From the NCBI GenBank assembly GCA_947488435.1, contig CANKZG010000001.1, positions 2,658,308 to 2,722,307 of the forward strand: DNA of 64,000 nucleotides, given 5' to 3'. The notes beneath the pieces are model-generated. The model saw only the letters and a list, made by a program, of their open reading frames with translations, was not told where the DNA came from and did not search any database. The position numbers were made by a program, and so were the translations under genes. This document shows, piece by piece, positions 16,113-24,932 of the stretch. This stretch comes from an uncultured Flavobacteriaceae bacterium (lineage in GTDB: Bacteria; Bacteroidota; Bacteroidia; Flavobacteriales; Flavobacteriaceae). The number at the start of each line of letters is the position of its first letter. The stretch's first letter is position 1.

Positions 16113-18323
16113 TTAATTGGTTGTAAACTTTTTTAAAAGTGCTCTTACTTTTTTCGTGTTTTCCACAAAATATTTAGCTTGTGTTTTCTGCAGACCTACT
16201 TTAACAGTTAAAGTACTTTTTGGTAATTCTTGAAACATAAATTCGTCCGTCCAATCATCCCCAATAGCGAATACAAAATCATAGTCATCTTCGGCTAGGA
16301 CGCGCTGTGCGGCTCTTCCTTTATTAATACCACTGTTCTTAATTTCCAACACCTTATTTCCGGAAAGAACACTAAGATTATCGTTAGCAATTAGACTGGT
16401 AAGTACCGTAGTAAGTTCGGTAGCACGTTGTTTTCCAAAATCAGGATCTGTATTTCGATAATGCCATGCTAGCGAATAGTCTTTCTCTTCAATAAAAGAA
16501 CCGGGGGTACGATCTACAAAGGATTCCAGTACAGGTCTAATGTTGGTCATCCAATCATTTTTAACCTTTTCCAATAATTTAAAGGGCTCTCCTTGCGTCG
16601 AAATCCATACACCATGCTCTACAATCATATTGTATTTTTTGGGTAAGAACCAGCGGGTAAAGGTATCTCTATCTCGTCCACTAATCAAGTATACATCTGT
16701 ATTCTTTTGCGCACTCATGTGATCAAGTAAGTCATATAGTTCCTTATCGGGAGAGGCTTTTTGCGGATCATTATGGAAACCTTTTAGCGTACCGTCATAA
16801 TCTAAGAACAACAACCTTTTCTTTGCCTTTTGGTAGGTTGTTACCATGGTATTCATCAAATCATCTGAAAGTTTTCTGGAAATATTGGTTCGCGATGTGG
16901 TTTGATGGTTTTGTAAGGAATGCATAAAATCGTTGGCCCACTTCTCCACATTGTAGCGCTCTAAACGTTTTTGTAGTATCATATTTCGTGCTATTTGCTC
17001 TGCTTTGGGCATGTTTAATGCAGTATAAATGGTATCCGCTATTTGTTCAAAATTATTAGGATTTATTAGTAGCGATTCATTCATTTCATTTGCAGAACCC
17101 GCCATTTCACTTAAAATCAATACTCCAGTTTTATCGGTTCGCGTAGCAATATATTCTTTTGCTACCAGGTTCATACCATCTCGAATAGGGGTCAACCAGG
17201 CAATATCACTATTAATATAGAGTGTAATAAGATTTTCAAAAGGCATCGAACGATAAAAATACCAAATTGGGGTCCAATTTACCGTAGAAAGTTCTCCATT
17301 TATTCTACCCACTAATTCATCAATTTCCTTTTTTAAGAGTCGATACTGCGGCACATTCGAACGTGAAGGAACCGCGAGAATAATAAGCCGGACCTTTTCC
17401 TTATATTCCGGATACTTGTTTAAAAAGTACTCAAATGCATTCAACCGTTTGGCAATGCCTTTGGAATAGTCTAAGCGATCGATAGAAAGGAGTAGTTTTG
17501 TATCAGGAGTATGCTTTTTATGATTTGCAATACTGCGTTGCAGTTGAGAAAGTTCAGTTTCTTTCCGTTTATGGTGTGCCAAGGCAGCGCTGCTAAATTT
17601 TTTATAGTCTATTCCCATGGGAAAAGAATCTACCTTTACCATTCGTTCTTCGATATAAATTTCATTTAGACTCACTTCAAGGCCTAATAATCTGCGAACA
17701 GAACTTAAAAAATGGCGCTCATAATCGTAAATATGAAAACCCACCAAATCAGCGCCCAAAAGTCCATGTAAAATTTCTTCACGCCAAGGTAGGGTTCTGA
17801 AAATTTCGAAAGAAGGGAAGGGGATATGCAAAAAGAACCCAATGGCAATGTTAGGTCTTTTTTTTCGCACCATTTGCGGTACCAGCATTAGTTGGTAATC
17901 ATGCACCCAAATAGTATCATCATCTGAAGCACTTTCCAAAATTGCATCTGCAAATTTTTGATTTACGGCTTTGTAGGTATTCCAATTGTGCAATTCGAAT
18001 TCTGAGTATTCTAAGAAATAATGAAAAAGCGGCCAAACGGTTCTATTGCTAAATCCAAAATAAAAACCTTCAACTTCATCTTCATTTAAATCAACCTTAG
18101 CACAACCATGCTCGGCAAGTGCCTCATCAATGCGTGGAGAGAGCTTTTTTGGTATTTCCTCGTTGGTAAGTCCGCTCCACCCAATCCAAAGGCTTTCACC
18201 CCCTGAATGGACCGACTTCATTCCAGTAGCAAGCCCCCCCACACTGGGCGTTGCCGTAATAGCGCCATCTTTAATTTGTAATTGAACGGGAAGTCGGTTA
18301 GAAATGATAATTGTTTTACCCAT
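16113..18323 (-). CDS. otsAB: Bifunctional trehalose-6-phosphate synthase/phosphatase
   Basis: A 736-residue fusion. Residues 1 to about 465 are a GT20 trehalose-6-phosphate synthase: SNRLPVQLQI, GGLATGMKSV, WVHDYQLMLVPQMVR, SIDRLDYSKGIAKRL and the loop IRDGMNLVAKEYIA. Residues of about 480-736 are a HAD phosphatase with LLFLDYDGTLKGF (nucleophile DYDGT), YLISGRDRDTFTRWF and AIGDDWTDEFMF. It makes trehalose 6-phosphate from a nucleotide-glucose and glucose 6-phosphate and then dephosphorylates it. Such fusions are usual in Bacteroidota. It is the first gene of the leftward run and is transcribed away from the GH15 gene (94-base gap), which probably degrades the product. Confidence 0.95.
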   Translation of the reverse strand: MGKTIIISNRLPVQLQIKDGAITATPSVGGLATGMKSVHSGGESLWIGWSGLTNEEIPKKLSPRIDEALAEHGCAKVDLNEDEVEGFYFGFSNRTVWPLFHYFLEYSEFELHNWNTYKAVNQKFADAILESASDDDTIWVHDYQLMLVPQMVRKKRPNIAIGFFLHIPFPSFEIFRTLPWREEILHGLLGADLVGFHIYDYERHFLSSVRRLLGLEVSLNEIYIEERMVKVDSFPMGIDYKKFSSAALAHHKRKETELSQLQRSIANHKKHTPDTKLLLSIDRLDYSKGIAKRLNAFEYFLNKYPEYKEKVRLIILAVPSRSNVPQYRLLKKEIDELVGRINGELSTVNWTPIWYFYRSMPFENLITLYINSDIAWLTPIRDGMNLVAKEYIATRTDKTGVLILSEMAGSANEMNESLLINPNNFEQIADTIYTALNMPKAEQIARNMILQKRLERYNVEKWANDFMHSLQNHQTTSRTNISRKLSDDLMNTMVTTYQKAKKRLLFLDYDGTLKGFHNDPQKASPDKELYDLLDHMSAQKNTDVYLISGRDRDTFTRWFLPKKYNMIVEHGVWISTQGEPFKLLEKVKNDWMTNIRPVLESFVDRTPGSFIEEKDYSLAWHYRNTDPDFGKQRATELTTVLTSLIANDNLSVLSGNKVLEIKNSGINKGRAAQRVLAEDDYDFVFAIGDDWTDEFMFQELPKSTLTVKVGLQKTQAKYFVENTKKVRALLKKFTTN

Positions 18324-18349
18324 AAAAGTTTTTTTGATGACGAATGGAC

Positions 18350-18357
18350 TAAATTTG
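18350..18357 (+). promoter_or_regulatory. Possible Bacteroidota -7 element before the GH15 gene
   Basis: TAAATTTG matches the TAnnTTTG consensus and lies 60 bases before the GH15 start in the divergent gap. No TTG at the expected distance upstream was found, so this is tentative. Confidence 0.3.
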
Positions 18358-18417
18358 TTTAAAGTTCGTTAAAATTGTAAGTAAAACCAACAAAATGGTA
18401 TTAAAGAGGTATAAGAT

Positions 18418-20220
18418 ATGGATAATTTAGATTACGGAATCATAGGAAATTGCCGAAGTGCTGCGTTAATTTCTAAATACGGTTCTATAGAGTGGTGTTG
18501 TCTCCCAGAATTCGACTCTACTTCAGTTTTTGCCAAGATTTTAGATGATAAAATTGGAGGAAGTTTTGAATTCATTGTAGACGAAAGGTATACCATATCT
18601 CAGGCCTATACACCAAATACAAACATATTAGTTACCAGATTTTCGGACGGAAAAAATATATTTGAGGTTCATGATTTTATGCCGCGATATTACAATGAGA
18701 GTGGAGGGTACTATTCTCCACCTGAAATAGTTCGCTATATTAAACACATTTCTGGAAGTCCTAAGTTTATTGCTAAATACGATCCTAAATTAGAGTATGC
18801 ATTGGGAAAGACTCGGAGCTATGCTAAAGATGACTTTATTGTAAGTCTTACCGGGAAAAAGAAGTTTGATACCCTGTTTTTATATACCTCATTTGATAAA
18901 AAATCGATAATCAAAGGAAAAGCCATAACCCTAAAGGAGGATGGTTACTTTTTAATTGGATATAACGAAAAGATTTTTGTTCCAACACAAAACAAGGTTT
19001 ATTTAGAATTGGAGCGCACCAAAGTATATTGGTTAAACTGGGTGAACAAAACACCTGCCTATAAGAAATTTAATAAGGAAATTACGCGTAGCGCATTAAC
19101 ATTAAAGTTGTTAAGTTATGATAAAACTGGAGCGGTTCTGGCTGCTGCAACAACCTCATTACCAGAAACTATAGGTGAAGTTCGCAATTGGGATTATCGT
19201 TTTTGCTGGATCAGAGATGCATCTATGGTAATTAAAGTGGTGTCCGAACTGGGACATAAAAATATGGCCCGACGGTACCTGCAATTTATCATTGATCTTA
19301 TCCCAGATAAGGATGAGAAATTGCAAATCATGTATGGGATAAATAAGGAAAAAAAACTCACGGAGATCACCTTAAAACATCTCGCTGGTTATAAAGGATC
19401 TAAACCTGTGCGCATCGGAAATGCAGCATACAAACAGCAGCAGAATGATATTTATGGTATCCTAATGGATGTGATCTATGAACAACTTGATAAATTTAGC
19501 AATGATATCGAGAATGGAGAAGCCCTTTGGACCATCACCAAAGGTATTGTATGGGTGGTAGATCATCATTGGGAAGAACCTGATAAGGGGATCTGGGAGT
19601 TTAGAGCGGAGGATCGACATTTTACGTTCTCAAAAGTGCTGTGTTGGGTGGCTTTAGACAGGGCCATTAAGATTGCAAAGCTTTTTAATAAGAAGCACAA
19701 GGTAGAAAAGTGGATACCTTTAGAACAAAGAATTAAAAAAGACATTATGGACAATGCTTGGAACGAAGAAGTGCAGGCATTTACCCAATCTTATGGATCT
19801 AAGGATTTAGATGCTTCTGTATTGCTTATGGAATCGTATGGATTTATTCCTGCTAGAGATCCTAAGTTTATAAGTACTGTAAAAGCTATTGAGCGGGAAT
19901 TAAGTAATGATGGTCTTATGTATCGCTACAAAAATGAAGATGATTTTGGCTTACCTTCTTCTTCCTTTACGATCTGTACATTCTGGTTTATAAATAGTTT
20001 GTTTAAAATAGGGGAAGAGAAAAAGGCCGAGGAGCAATTTGAAAAACTGTTAAGTTATAGCAATCATTTGGGTCTTTTTAGTGAAGATATTCATTTTAAA
20101 AGTAAACGTTTATTGGGGAATTTCCCTCAGGCATACTCGCATTTAGCCTTAATTGAATGCGCCATTAATTTCTCTAAAAAACATAGCGAAGCTGTTATTT
20201 TAGAGTCTATGCAAGAATAG
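18418..20220 (+). CDS. Glycoside hydrolase family 15 protein (trehalase or glucoamylase-like)
   Basis: A 600-residue cytosolic protein without signal peptide. The N-terminal beta-domain begins GIIGNCRSAALISKYGSIEW. The (alpha/alpha)6 barrel shows WDYRFCWIRDASMVIKV, the general-acid motif DKGIWEFRAEDRHFTFSK with MCWVALDR-like VLCWVALDRA, and GLPSSSFTICTFWF; GLFSEDIHFKSKRLLGNFPQAYSH carries the general base. GH15 includes glucoamylases, dextranases and bacterial trehalases; the divergent trehalose synthase/phosphatase gene makes intracellular trehalase the best guess, by context only. The length is normal. Confidence 0.88.
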   Translation: MDNLDYGIIGNCRSAALISKYGSIEWCCLPEFDSTSVFAKILDDKIGGSFEFIVDERYTISQAYTPNTNILVTRFSDGKNIFEVHDFMPRYYNESGGYYSPPEIVRYIKHISGSPKFIAKYDPKLEYALGKTRSYAKDDFIVSLTGKKKFDTLFLYTSFDKKSIIKGKAITLKEDGYFLIGYNEKIFVPTQNKVYLELERTKVYWLNWVNKTPAYKKFNKEITRSALTLKLLSYDKTGAVLAAATTSLPETIGEVRNWDYRFCWIRDASMVIKVVSELGHKNMARRYLQFIIDLIPDKDEKLQIMYGINKEKKLTEITLKHLAGYKGSKPVRIGNAAYKQQQNDIYGILMDVIYEQLDKFSNDIENGEALWTITKGIVWVVDHHWEEPDKGIWEFRAEDRHFTFSKVLCWVALDRAIKIAKLFNKKHKVEKWIPLEQRIKKDIMDNAWNEEVQAFTQSYGSKDLDASVLLMESYGFIPARDPKFISTVKAIERELSNDGLMYRYKNEDDFGLPSSSFTICTFWFINSLFKIGEEKKAEEQFEKLLSYSNHLGLFSEDIHFKSKRLLGNFPQAYSHLALIECAINFSKKHSEAVILESMQE

Positions 20221-20256
20221 TATGAGACTTAAATATTACTTGTTCAATTTTTAATT

Positions 20257-21690
20257 TTAAAGCGATAAAACCTTAGCTTTCTGTTTTACATTTTTCAGCA
20301 GTATCTTCAAATGTGTTAGGGTAGTAAAAGGATTCATAATAGTGGTTCTTAGGTAGTATTTATCTCCTAAAGTAGTCTGTACAATATAAAATGTTCCTTC
20401 TTCTAAAATCTGCTGACGAATTTGTGTATTTAGTTGATTGGTTGCTGTTGTATCTAATGCTATATCTATATAGCGAAAACATACAATATTCGATTCCGGT
20501 ACTACGGCCACTTCAAAATCGGTATCGGCAGTTAATATGGCGTTAAAGTCTTGGGTAATATCATATAATGTATCAATAGAAGTTTCGAAAACCTCTTCTC
20601 CATAATTTTTAAGCAATACGTACCAGTGCAAACACATCATGTATTTGGTACATTCAAAAGTACGACGTCCTGAATTGTACCATTCCTGTTCCTTAGAGGC
20701 AGAAAGCAAATAATCGGCATGCAACATAAATGTTTCGTACGATTGTTGACCGTTTTTAAATAATAAAGCGGTAGTAATCATAGGCATCATAAGCATTTTA
20801 TGTCCATCTAAGACAATAGAATCTGCATATTGAATACCTTTTAGTAAATGTTTGTATTTGTTAGAGAAAATAGCAGCACCTCCGTGGGCAGCATCGGCGT
20901 GAAACCATATCTTTTTTTGCTTTGCAAAGTGGGCAATTTCTTCTAAGTTATCATGCATTCCAGTAGCCGTGCAAGGGGCGCTACCAACAATTGCAAAAAT
21001 TTCTATTCCAGCTTCTTGCGCATCCTCATAATAGGTTTCTAATAAAGCTGTATTCATGGTGTAATCCTCGTTCACAGGAATTTTAATCACTCCTTTTTCT
21101 CCTAAGCCCATAATTTTAGCCGCTCTATCAACACAATAATGTGCCTGATCGCTAACCATAATTCCCAAAGGTTTTGTACTTCCATTTTTCCAAATATCCT
21201 CACTTGCTACCGCCCTTCTGGCTGCCAATAAAGCGGTAAGATTTCCTAGGGTTCCTCCAGAAGTTAAAAAGCCATTAGCATTTTGCGTGTATCCCATACG
21301 TTTGCAAAGGAGGTCGGTTATAATACGTTCAATTGCATTTGGTGCCATACCCATCTCGTATACGGCCATGCCATTGTTCAGCAATCCGCTAATTAGGTTG
21401 GTTAGAACCGTAACGGGTGCGGTGGGAGAGGCTTGATGCCCTATGTATCGAGGATGATGAATGTGTGTGGTGTGCGCTAAGATGTTTTGAAAAAAATTAG
21501 CTTCGTCGCCATTGACTAAAAACTCCTGCCAGAACTTGAGTTCCTTTTCAGGAAGGTTCCAATGCAATACTTTTTCTGATTTTTCTTGCGTGGTATTTCC
21601 AAGATGATCGGCCAGAAGATCGATGAGTTCATGTCCTTTGGAACGAAATTCTTCGGGATCATAGACCGACTGAAGGAGGCTTTTTTTCAT
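20257..21690 (-). CDS. Pyridoxal-phosphate-dependent amino-acid decarboxylase (group II/DDC family)
   Basis: A 477-residue fold-type I PLP enzyme. Family motifs: HHPRYIGHQASPTAPVTVL, GFLTSGGTLGNLTALLAARR, VSDQAHYCVDRAAKIMG, the cofactor Asp in WFHADAAHGG and the Schiff-base Lys in VLDGHKMLMMPM. It decarboxylates an L-amino acid, possibly aromatic, glutamate-like or diaminobutyrate; substrate specificity cannot be fixed from these motifs. It runs convergent to the GH15 gene (36-base gap) and downstream of the fad operon terminator, so it should have its own promoter in 21691-21739. Confidence 0.92.
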   Translation of the reverse strand: MKKSLLQSVYDPEEFRSKGHELIDLLADHLGNTTQEKSEKVLHWNLPEKELKFWQEFLVNGDEANFFQNILAHTTHIHHPRYIGHQASPTAPVTVLTNLISGLLNNGMAVYEMGMAPNAIERIITDLLCKRMGYTQNANGFLTSGGTLGNLTALLAARRAVASEDIWKNGSTKPLGIMVSDQAHYCVDRAAKIMGLGEKGVIKIPVNEDYTMNTALLETYYEDAQEAGIEIFAIVGSAPCTATGMHDNLEEIAHFAKQKKIWFHADAAHGGAAIFSNKYKHLLKGIQYADSIVLDGHKMLMMPMITTALLFKNGQQSYETFMLHADYLLSASKEQEWYNSGRRTFECTKYMMCLHWYVLLKNYGEEVFETSIDTLYDITQDFNAILTADTDFEVAVVPESNIVCFRYIDIALDTTATNQLNTQIRQQILEEGTFYIVQTTLGDKYYLRTTIMNPFTTLTHLKILLKNVKQKAKVLSL

Positions 21691-21739
21691 TCCCTAAAAT
21701 TACAGGTTTGCTAGGAGTATTACAATACTGTTCGGGGAT

Positions 21740-21768
21740 AAAAAAAACCGCTCCTGATGGGGAACGGT
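21740..21768 (-). terminator. Intrinsic terminator of the marR-fad operon
   Basis: Read leftward: ACCGTTCC, a six-base loop CCATCA, GGAGCGGT, then a run of at least seven T. The 8-bp stem has a single G-U wobble. It lies 38 bases after the acyl-CoA dehydrogenase stop and separates the fad operon from the decarboxylase gene. Confidence 0.85.
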
Positions 21769-21806
21769 CTCAAAATTCACTTTGTTTTCACAAAGTTTTA
21801 TTTGAA

Positions 21807-23618
21807 CTAGTCAAAGGTATACCCAGAATCTGCAGCTACTTTATCCGCAATTTGTGTGCGTAAAGCCACCACATTAGGGTGATTTGTATATTTTGTAAAA
21901 CGTTTTAGCCCCATTAGCATCATGCGTTGTTCGTCGCCTTCTGCAAAGGAAACTATAGCTTCTTTTCCTTTTTGTAGAATGATGTCTACCGCATTGTAAA
22001 GATAGAGACGCGACATGGCAATTTGCGTTGCCTGTGTATCCTCTCCATAACGCTTGGCATTCTTTTCTGTTCGTAAGATAGTGGATTCTGCCATATAAAT
22101 TTCAATAAGAATGTCAGAAGCTGCCATTAAAAGTTGTTGATGACCTTCTAAATCAGGTCCAAATTTCTGCACAGCACTTCCTGCTACCATTAAAAGCACT
22201 TTTTTTAGACGTGCTATTAGATCTTTTTCCTCTGCAAATAATACTGAAAAGTCTGGAGCATCAAAAGAAGGAATACCCATTAGTTCTTCCCCAACTGCCG
22301 TTGCAGGCCCCAATAGATCTACATGTCCTTTCAACGCTTTTTTAATTAGCATTCCAACAGCTAACATTCTATTAATCTCATTGGTACCTTCGTAGATACG
22401 TGCAATTCTAGAATCTCTCCAAGCGGATTCCATTGGCGTATCTGCACTAAAGCCCATTCCTCCAAAAATTTGAATTCCTTCATCTGTGGTACTCTGGCAA
22501 TCTTCGGAAACCGCAACTTTTAAAATAGAACATTCGATGGCATATTCTTCTACACCTTTTAATTCCGCTTCCTGATGCGAATTTCCTGCAGCTTCTCGCA
22601 AAGCAATACGATCTTCAATATTCTTGGCGGCGCGATAACTAGCCGATTCTCCGGCATAGGCATTAGTAGCCATGGTAGCTATCTTCGCTTTTATCGCTCC
22701 AAAATTAATAATAGGAGTTTTAAACTGTAAACGTTCGTTAGCATATTTTACGGCTTCTCCAATTACTCTTCGCTGTGCATCCAAACAAGCAGCAGCCAAT
22801 TTAATACGTCCTACATTAAGTGCGTTCATGGCGATTTTAAAACCGTTTCCACGCTCAGAAAGCATGTTTTCTACAGGAACCTTAGTCTCATTAAAAAATA
22901 CCTGACGGGTAGAGGAGGAGTGTATACCTAACTTTTTTTCCTCATCTCCTAAGGTAATGCCATTGGAAGGATCGTTTTCTACAATAAACCCAGTAATATT
23001 TTTATCATCTTCAATACGGGCAAATACAATAAATAAATTGCAAAAACCTGCATTTGAAATCCACATTTTCTGTCCAGAAATGCTGTAATGTTTTCCATCA
23101 TCAGATAATACCGCTTTGGTTTTTCCAGAATTGGCATCCGATCCGGCACCAGGTTCCGTGAGGCAATAAGCACCAAACCATTCTCCGGTGGCTAATTTAG
23201 GGACGTATTTCTGTTTTTGCTCTTCATTTCCATATAGGGTTATCGGCATGGTTCCGATTCCGGTATGCGCTCCAAAAGCAGTACTAAATGAACCTGTTGC
23301 TCCCGAGATATAATCGCATACCAACATGGTGGAAACAAACCCCATTCCTAAACCTCCATAGGCTTCAGGAACTGCAATACCCAAAAGCCCAAGCTCTCCA
23401 GCATGGCGCATGGTTTCTTCAGTATAACCGTAATCTTTGCTTTCAAAGCGTTCCCAATGCGCCCATAGTTCTCTATCTACAAACTCTTTGGTACTTTCAC
23501 GCATCATTTTTTGCTCTTCCGATAAGTCTTCGAGCGTAAATACATCTTCACACTGCGTTTCTTTAACTAAAAACTGTCCTCCACGTAGTAGGTCATTTTG
23601 TAGGGTCTCTGTACTCAT
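21807..23618 (-). CDS. fadE: Acyl-CoA dehydrogenase, FadE type
   Basis: A 603-residue flavoprotein of beta-oxidation, catalysing the first oxidation of acyl-CoA to trans-2-enoyl-CoA. Motifs: YCLTEPGAGSDANSGKTKAV (flavin and substrate loop), QKMWISNAGFCNLFIVFAR, GRIKLAAACLDAQRRVIGEA, QIFGGMGFSADTPMESAWRDSRIARIYEGTNEINRML with the catalytic-region Glu. The extra 150 C-terminal residues match the long form found in Bacillus FadE and in Bacteroidota. It is the last gene of the operon, 92 bases after the thiolase gene, with a terminator behind it. Confidence 0.95.
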   Translation of the reverse strand: MSTETLQNDLLRGGQFLVKETQCEDVFTLEDLSEEQKMMRESTKEFVDRELWAHWERFESKDYGYTEETMRHAGELGLLGIAVPEAYGGLGMGFVSTMLVCDYISGATGSFSTAFGAHTGIGTMPITLYGNEEQKQKYVPKLATGEWFGAYCLTEPGAGSDANSGKTKAVLSDDGKHYSISGQKMWISNAGFCNLFIVFARIEDDKNITGFIVENDPSNGITLGDEEKKLGIHSSSTRQVFFNETKVPVENMLSERGNGFKIAMNALNVGRIKLAAACLDAQRRVIGEAVKYANERLQFKTPIINFGAIKAKIATMATNAYAGESASYRAAKNIEDRIALREAAGNSHQEAELKGVEEYAIECSILKVAVSEDCQSTTDEGIQIFGGMGFSADTPMESAWRDSRIARIYEGTNEINRMLAVGMLIKKALKGHVDLLGPATAVGEELMGIPSFDAPDFSVLFAEEKDLIARLKKVLLMVAGSAVQKFGPDLEGHQQLLMAASDILIEIYMAESTILRTEKNAKRYGEDTQATQIAMSRLYLYNAVDIILQKGKEAIVSFAEGDEQRMMLMGLKRFTKYTNHPNVVALRTQIADKVAADSGYTFD

Positions 23619-23710
23619 TGTATTGTTATTAATAATTTAAAATTGATTTGTAGTTTATGTTGTAAAAACTGTCATGAACATGTTGGTTACAACACTAAAA
23701 TCGAATTGTT

Positions 23711-24904
23711 CTAGTTTAAAAACTCATAAATACCTGCCGCTCCTTGGCCTGTACCAACGCACATGGTTACCATTCCATATTTTCCTTGCATATTGCGCTT
23801 GCGCATCTCATCAAAGAGCTGCACGGAAAGTTTGGCTCCTGTACATCCCAATGGATGTCCTAAAGAAATGGCACCACCATTTACGTTTACGATATCGCCG
23901 TTTAATCCCACTTCTCTGATTACCGCAAGAGATTGTGAGGCAAAGGCTTCATTTAACTCTATCAACTCAACATCATCTTGTTTTAGACCTGCCTGCTTCA
24001 ATGCTTTTGGAATTGCTTTTACAGGACCAATACCCATAATACGGGGTTCCACACCTGCTGCGGCATAATTTACCAAACGTGCTACAGGTTCAAGGTTTAG
24101 TTCTTTAACCATTTCCTCGCTCATAACCATCACAAAAGCTGCCCCATCACTCATTTGTGATGAATTTCCAGCAGTAACGCTACCTCCAGCAGCAAAAACC
24201 GGACGTAATTTATTTAACACAGCTACTGAGGTACCTTTACGAGGTCCTTCATCTTTAGTAACGGTATATTTTTTGCTCGCTTTTTTTCCATTTTCATCTA
24301 CATAGGTTTGCGTTACCTCGATCGGAACAATTTGATCTTGAAAACGATCTTCGGCTTGTGCCTTTAAAGCTTTCATATGCGAGTTATAGGCAAACTCATC
24401 CTGATCTTCTCTAGATACCTTAAACTGATTTGCTACAGCTTCTGCTGTATTTCCCATTCCCCAGTAATAATCTTCATTCCCTGCCTTTACGATTGCATCA
24501 TAATTCAATTCTGGTTTAAATCCAGTCATGGGAACTGCACTCATGCTTTCTGCTCCTCCCGCGATAATACAATCGGCCATTCCCGCTTGTATTTTAGCAG
24601 TGGCCATTCCAATAGTTTCTATTCCTGAAGAACAAAAACGATTTACCGTAACACCGGGAACATCAACAATATCGAGTCCCATTAAAGATATTAAGCGTGC
24701 CATATTAAGGCCTTGCGAACCTTCAGGCATTGCATTACCTACAATAACGTCATCAATACGTTTGGGATCTAAATTTGGAAGCTCCTTCATCATATGTTTG
24801 ATGGTTTCTGCTGCCAGTTCATCTGTTCTTTTAAATCGAAACACCCCCTTTGGAGCCTTTCCTACGGCGGTTCTATATCCTTTAACTATATATGCTGTTT
24901 TCAT
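23711..24904 (-). CDS. fadA: Acetyl-CoA acyltransferase (3-ketoacyl-CoA thiolase)
   Basis: A 397-residue thiolase. The acyl-accepting Cys is in VNRFCSSGIETIG; LIELNEAFASQSLAV and NVNGGAISLGHPLGCTGAKL contain the Asn/His catalytic region; MVTMCVGTGQGAAGIYEF near the C-terminus contains the second catalytic Cys. It cleaves 3-ketoacyl-CoA with CoA to release acetyl-CoA in beta-oxidation. It lies 28 bases after fadN and 92 before fadE, the order seen in the Bacillus fadNAE operon. All catalytic residues are present. Confidence 0.95.
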   Translation of the reverse strand: MKTAYIVKGYRTAVGKAPKGVFRFKRTDELAAETIKHMMKELPNLDPKRIDDVIVGNAMPEGSQGLNMARLISLMGLDIVDVPGVTVNRFCSSGIETIGMATAKIQAGMADCIIAGGAESMSAVPMTGFKPELNYDAIVKAGNEDYYWGMGNTAEAVANQFKVSREDQDEFAYNSHMKALKAQAEDRFQDQIVPIEVTQTYVDENGKKASKKYTVTKDEGPRKGTSVAVLNKLRPVFAAGGSVTAGNSSQMSDGAAFVMVMSEEMVKELNLEPVARLVNYAAAGVEPRIMGIGPVKAIPKALKQAGLKQDDVELIELNEAFASQSLAVIREVGLNGDIVNVNGGAISLGHPLGCTGAKLSVQLFDEMRKRNMQGKYGMVTMCVGTGQGAAGIYEFLN

Positions 24905-24932
24905 CTGTTTTTATAGTATTACGTACTCCGTA

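Noticed and set aside
20240-20285. Possible AAAGC/GCTTT hairpin between the GH15 and decarboxylase genes
   Set aside because: Five base pairs and a 12-base loop; not strong enough for a terminator.
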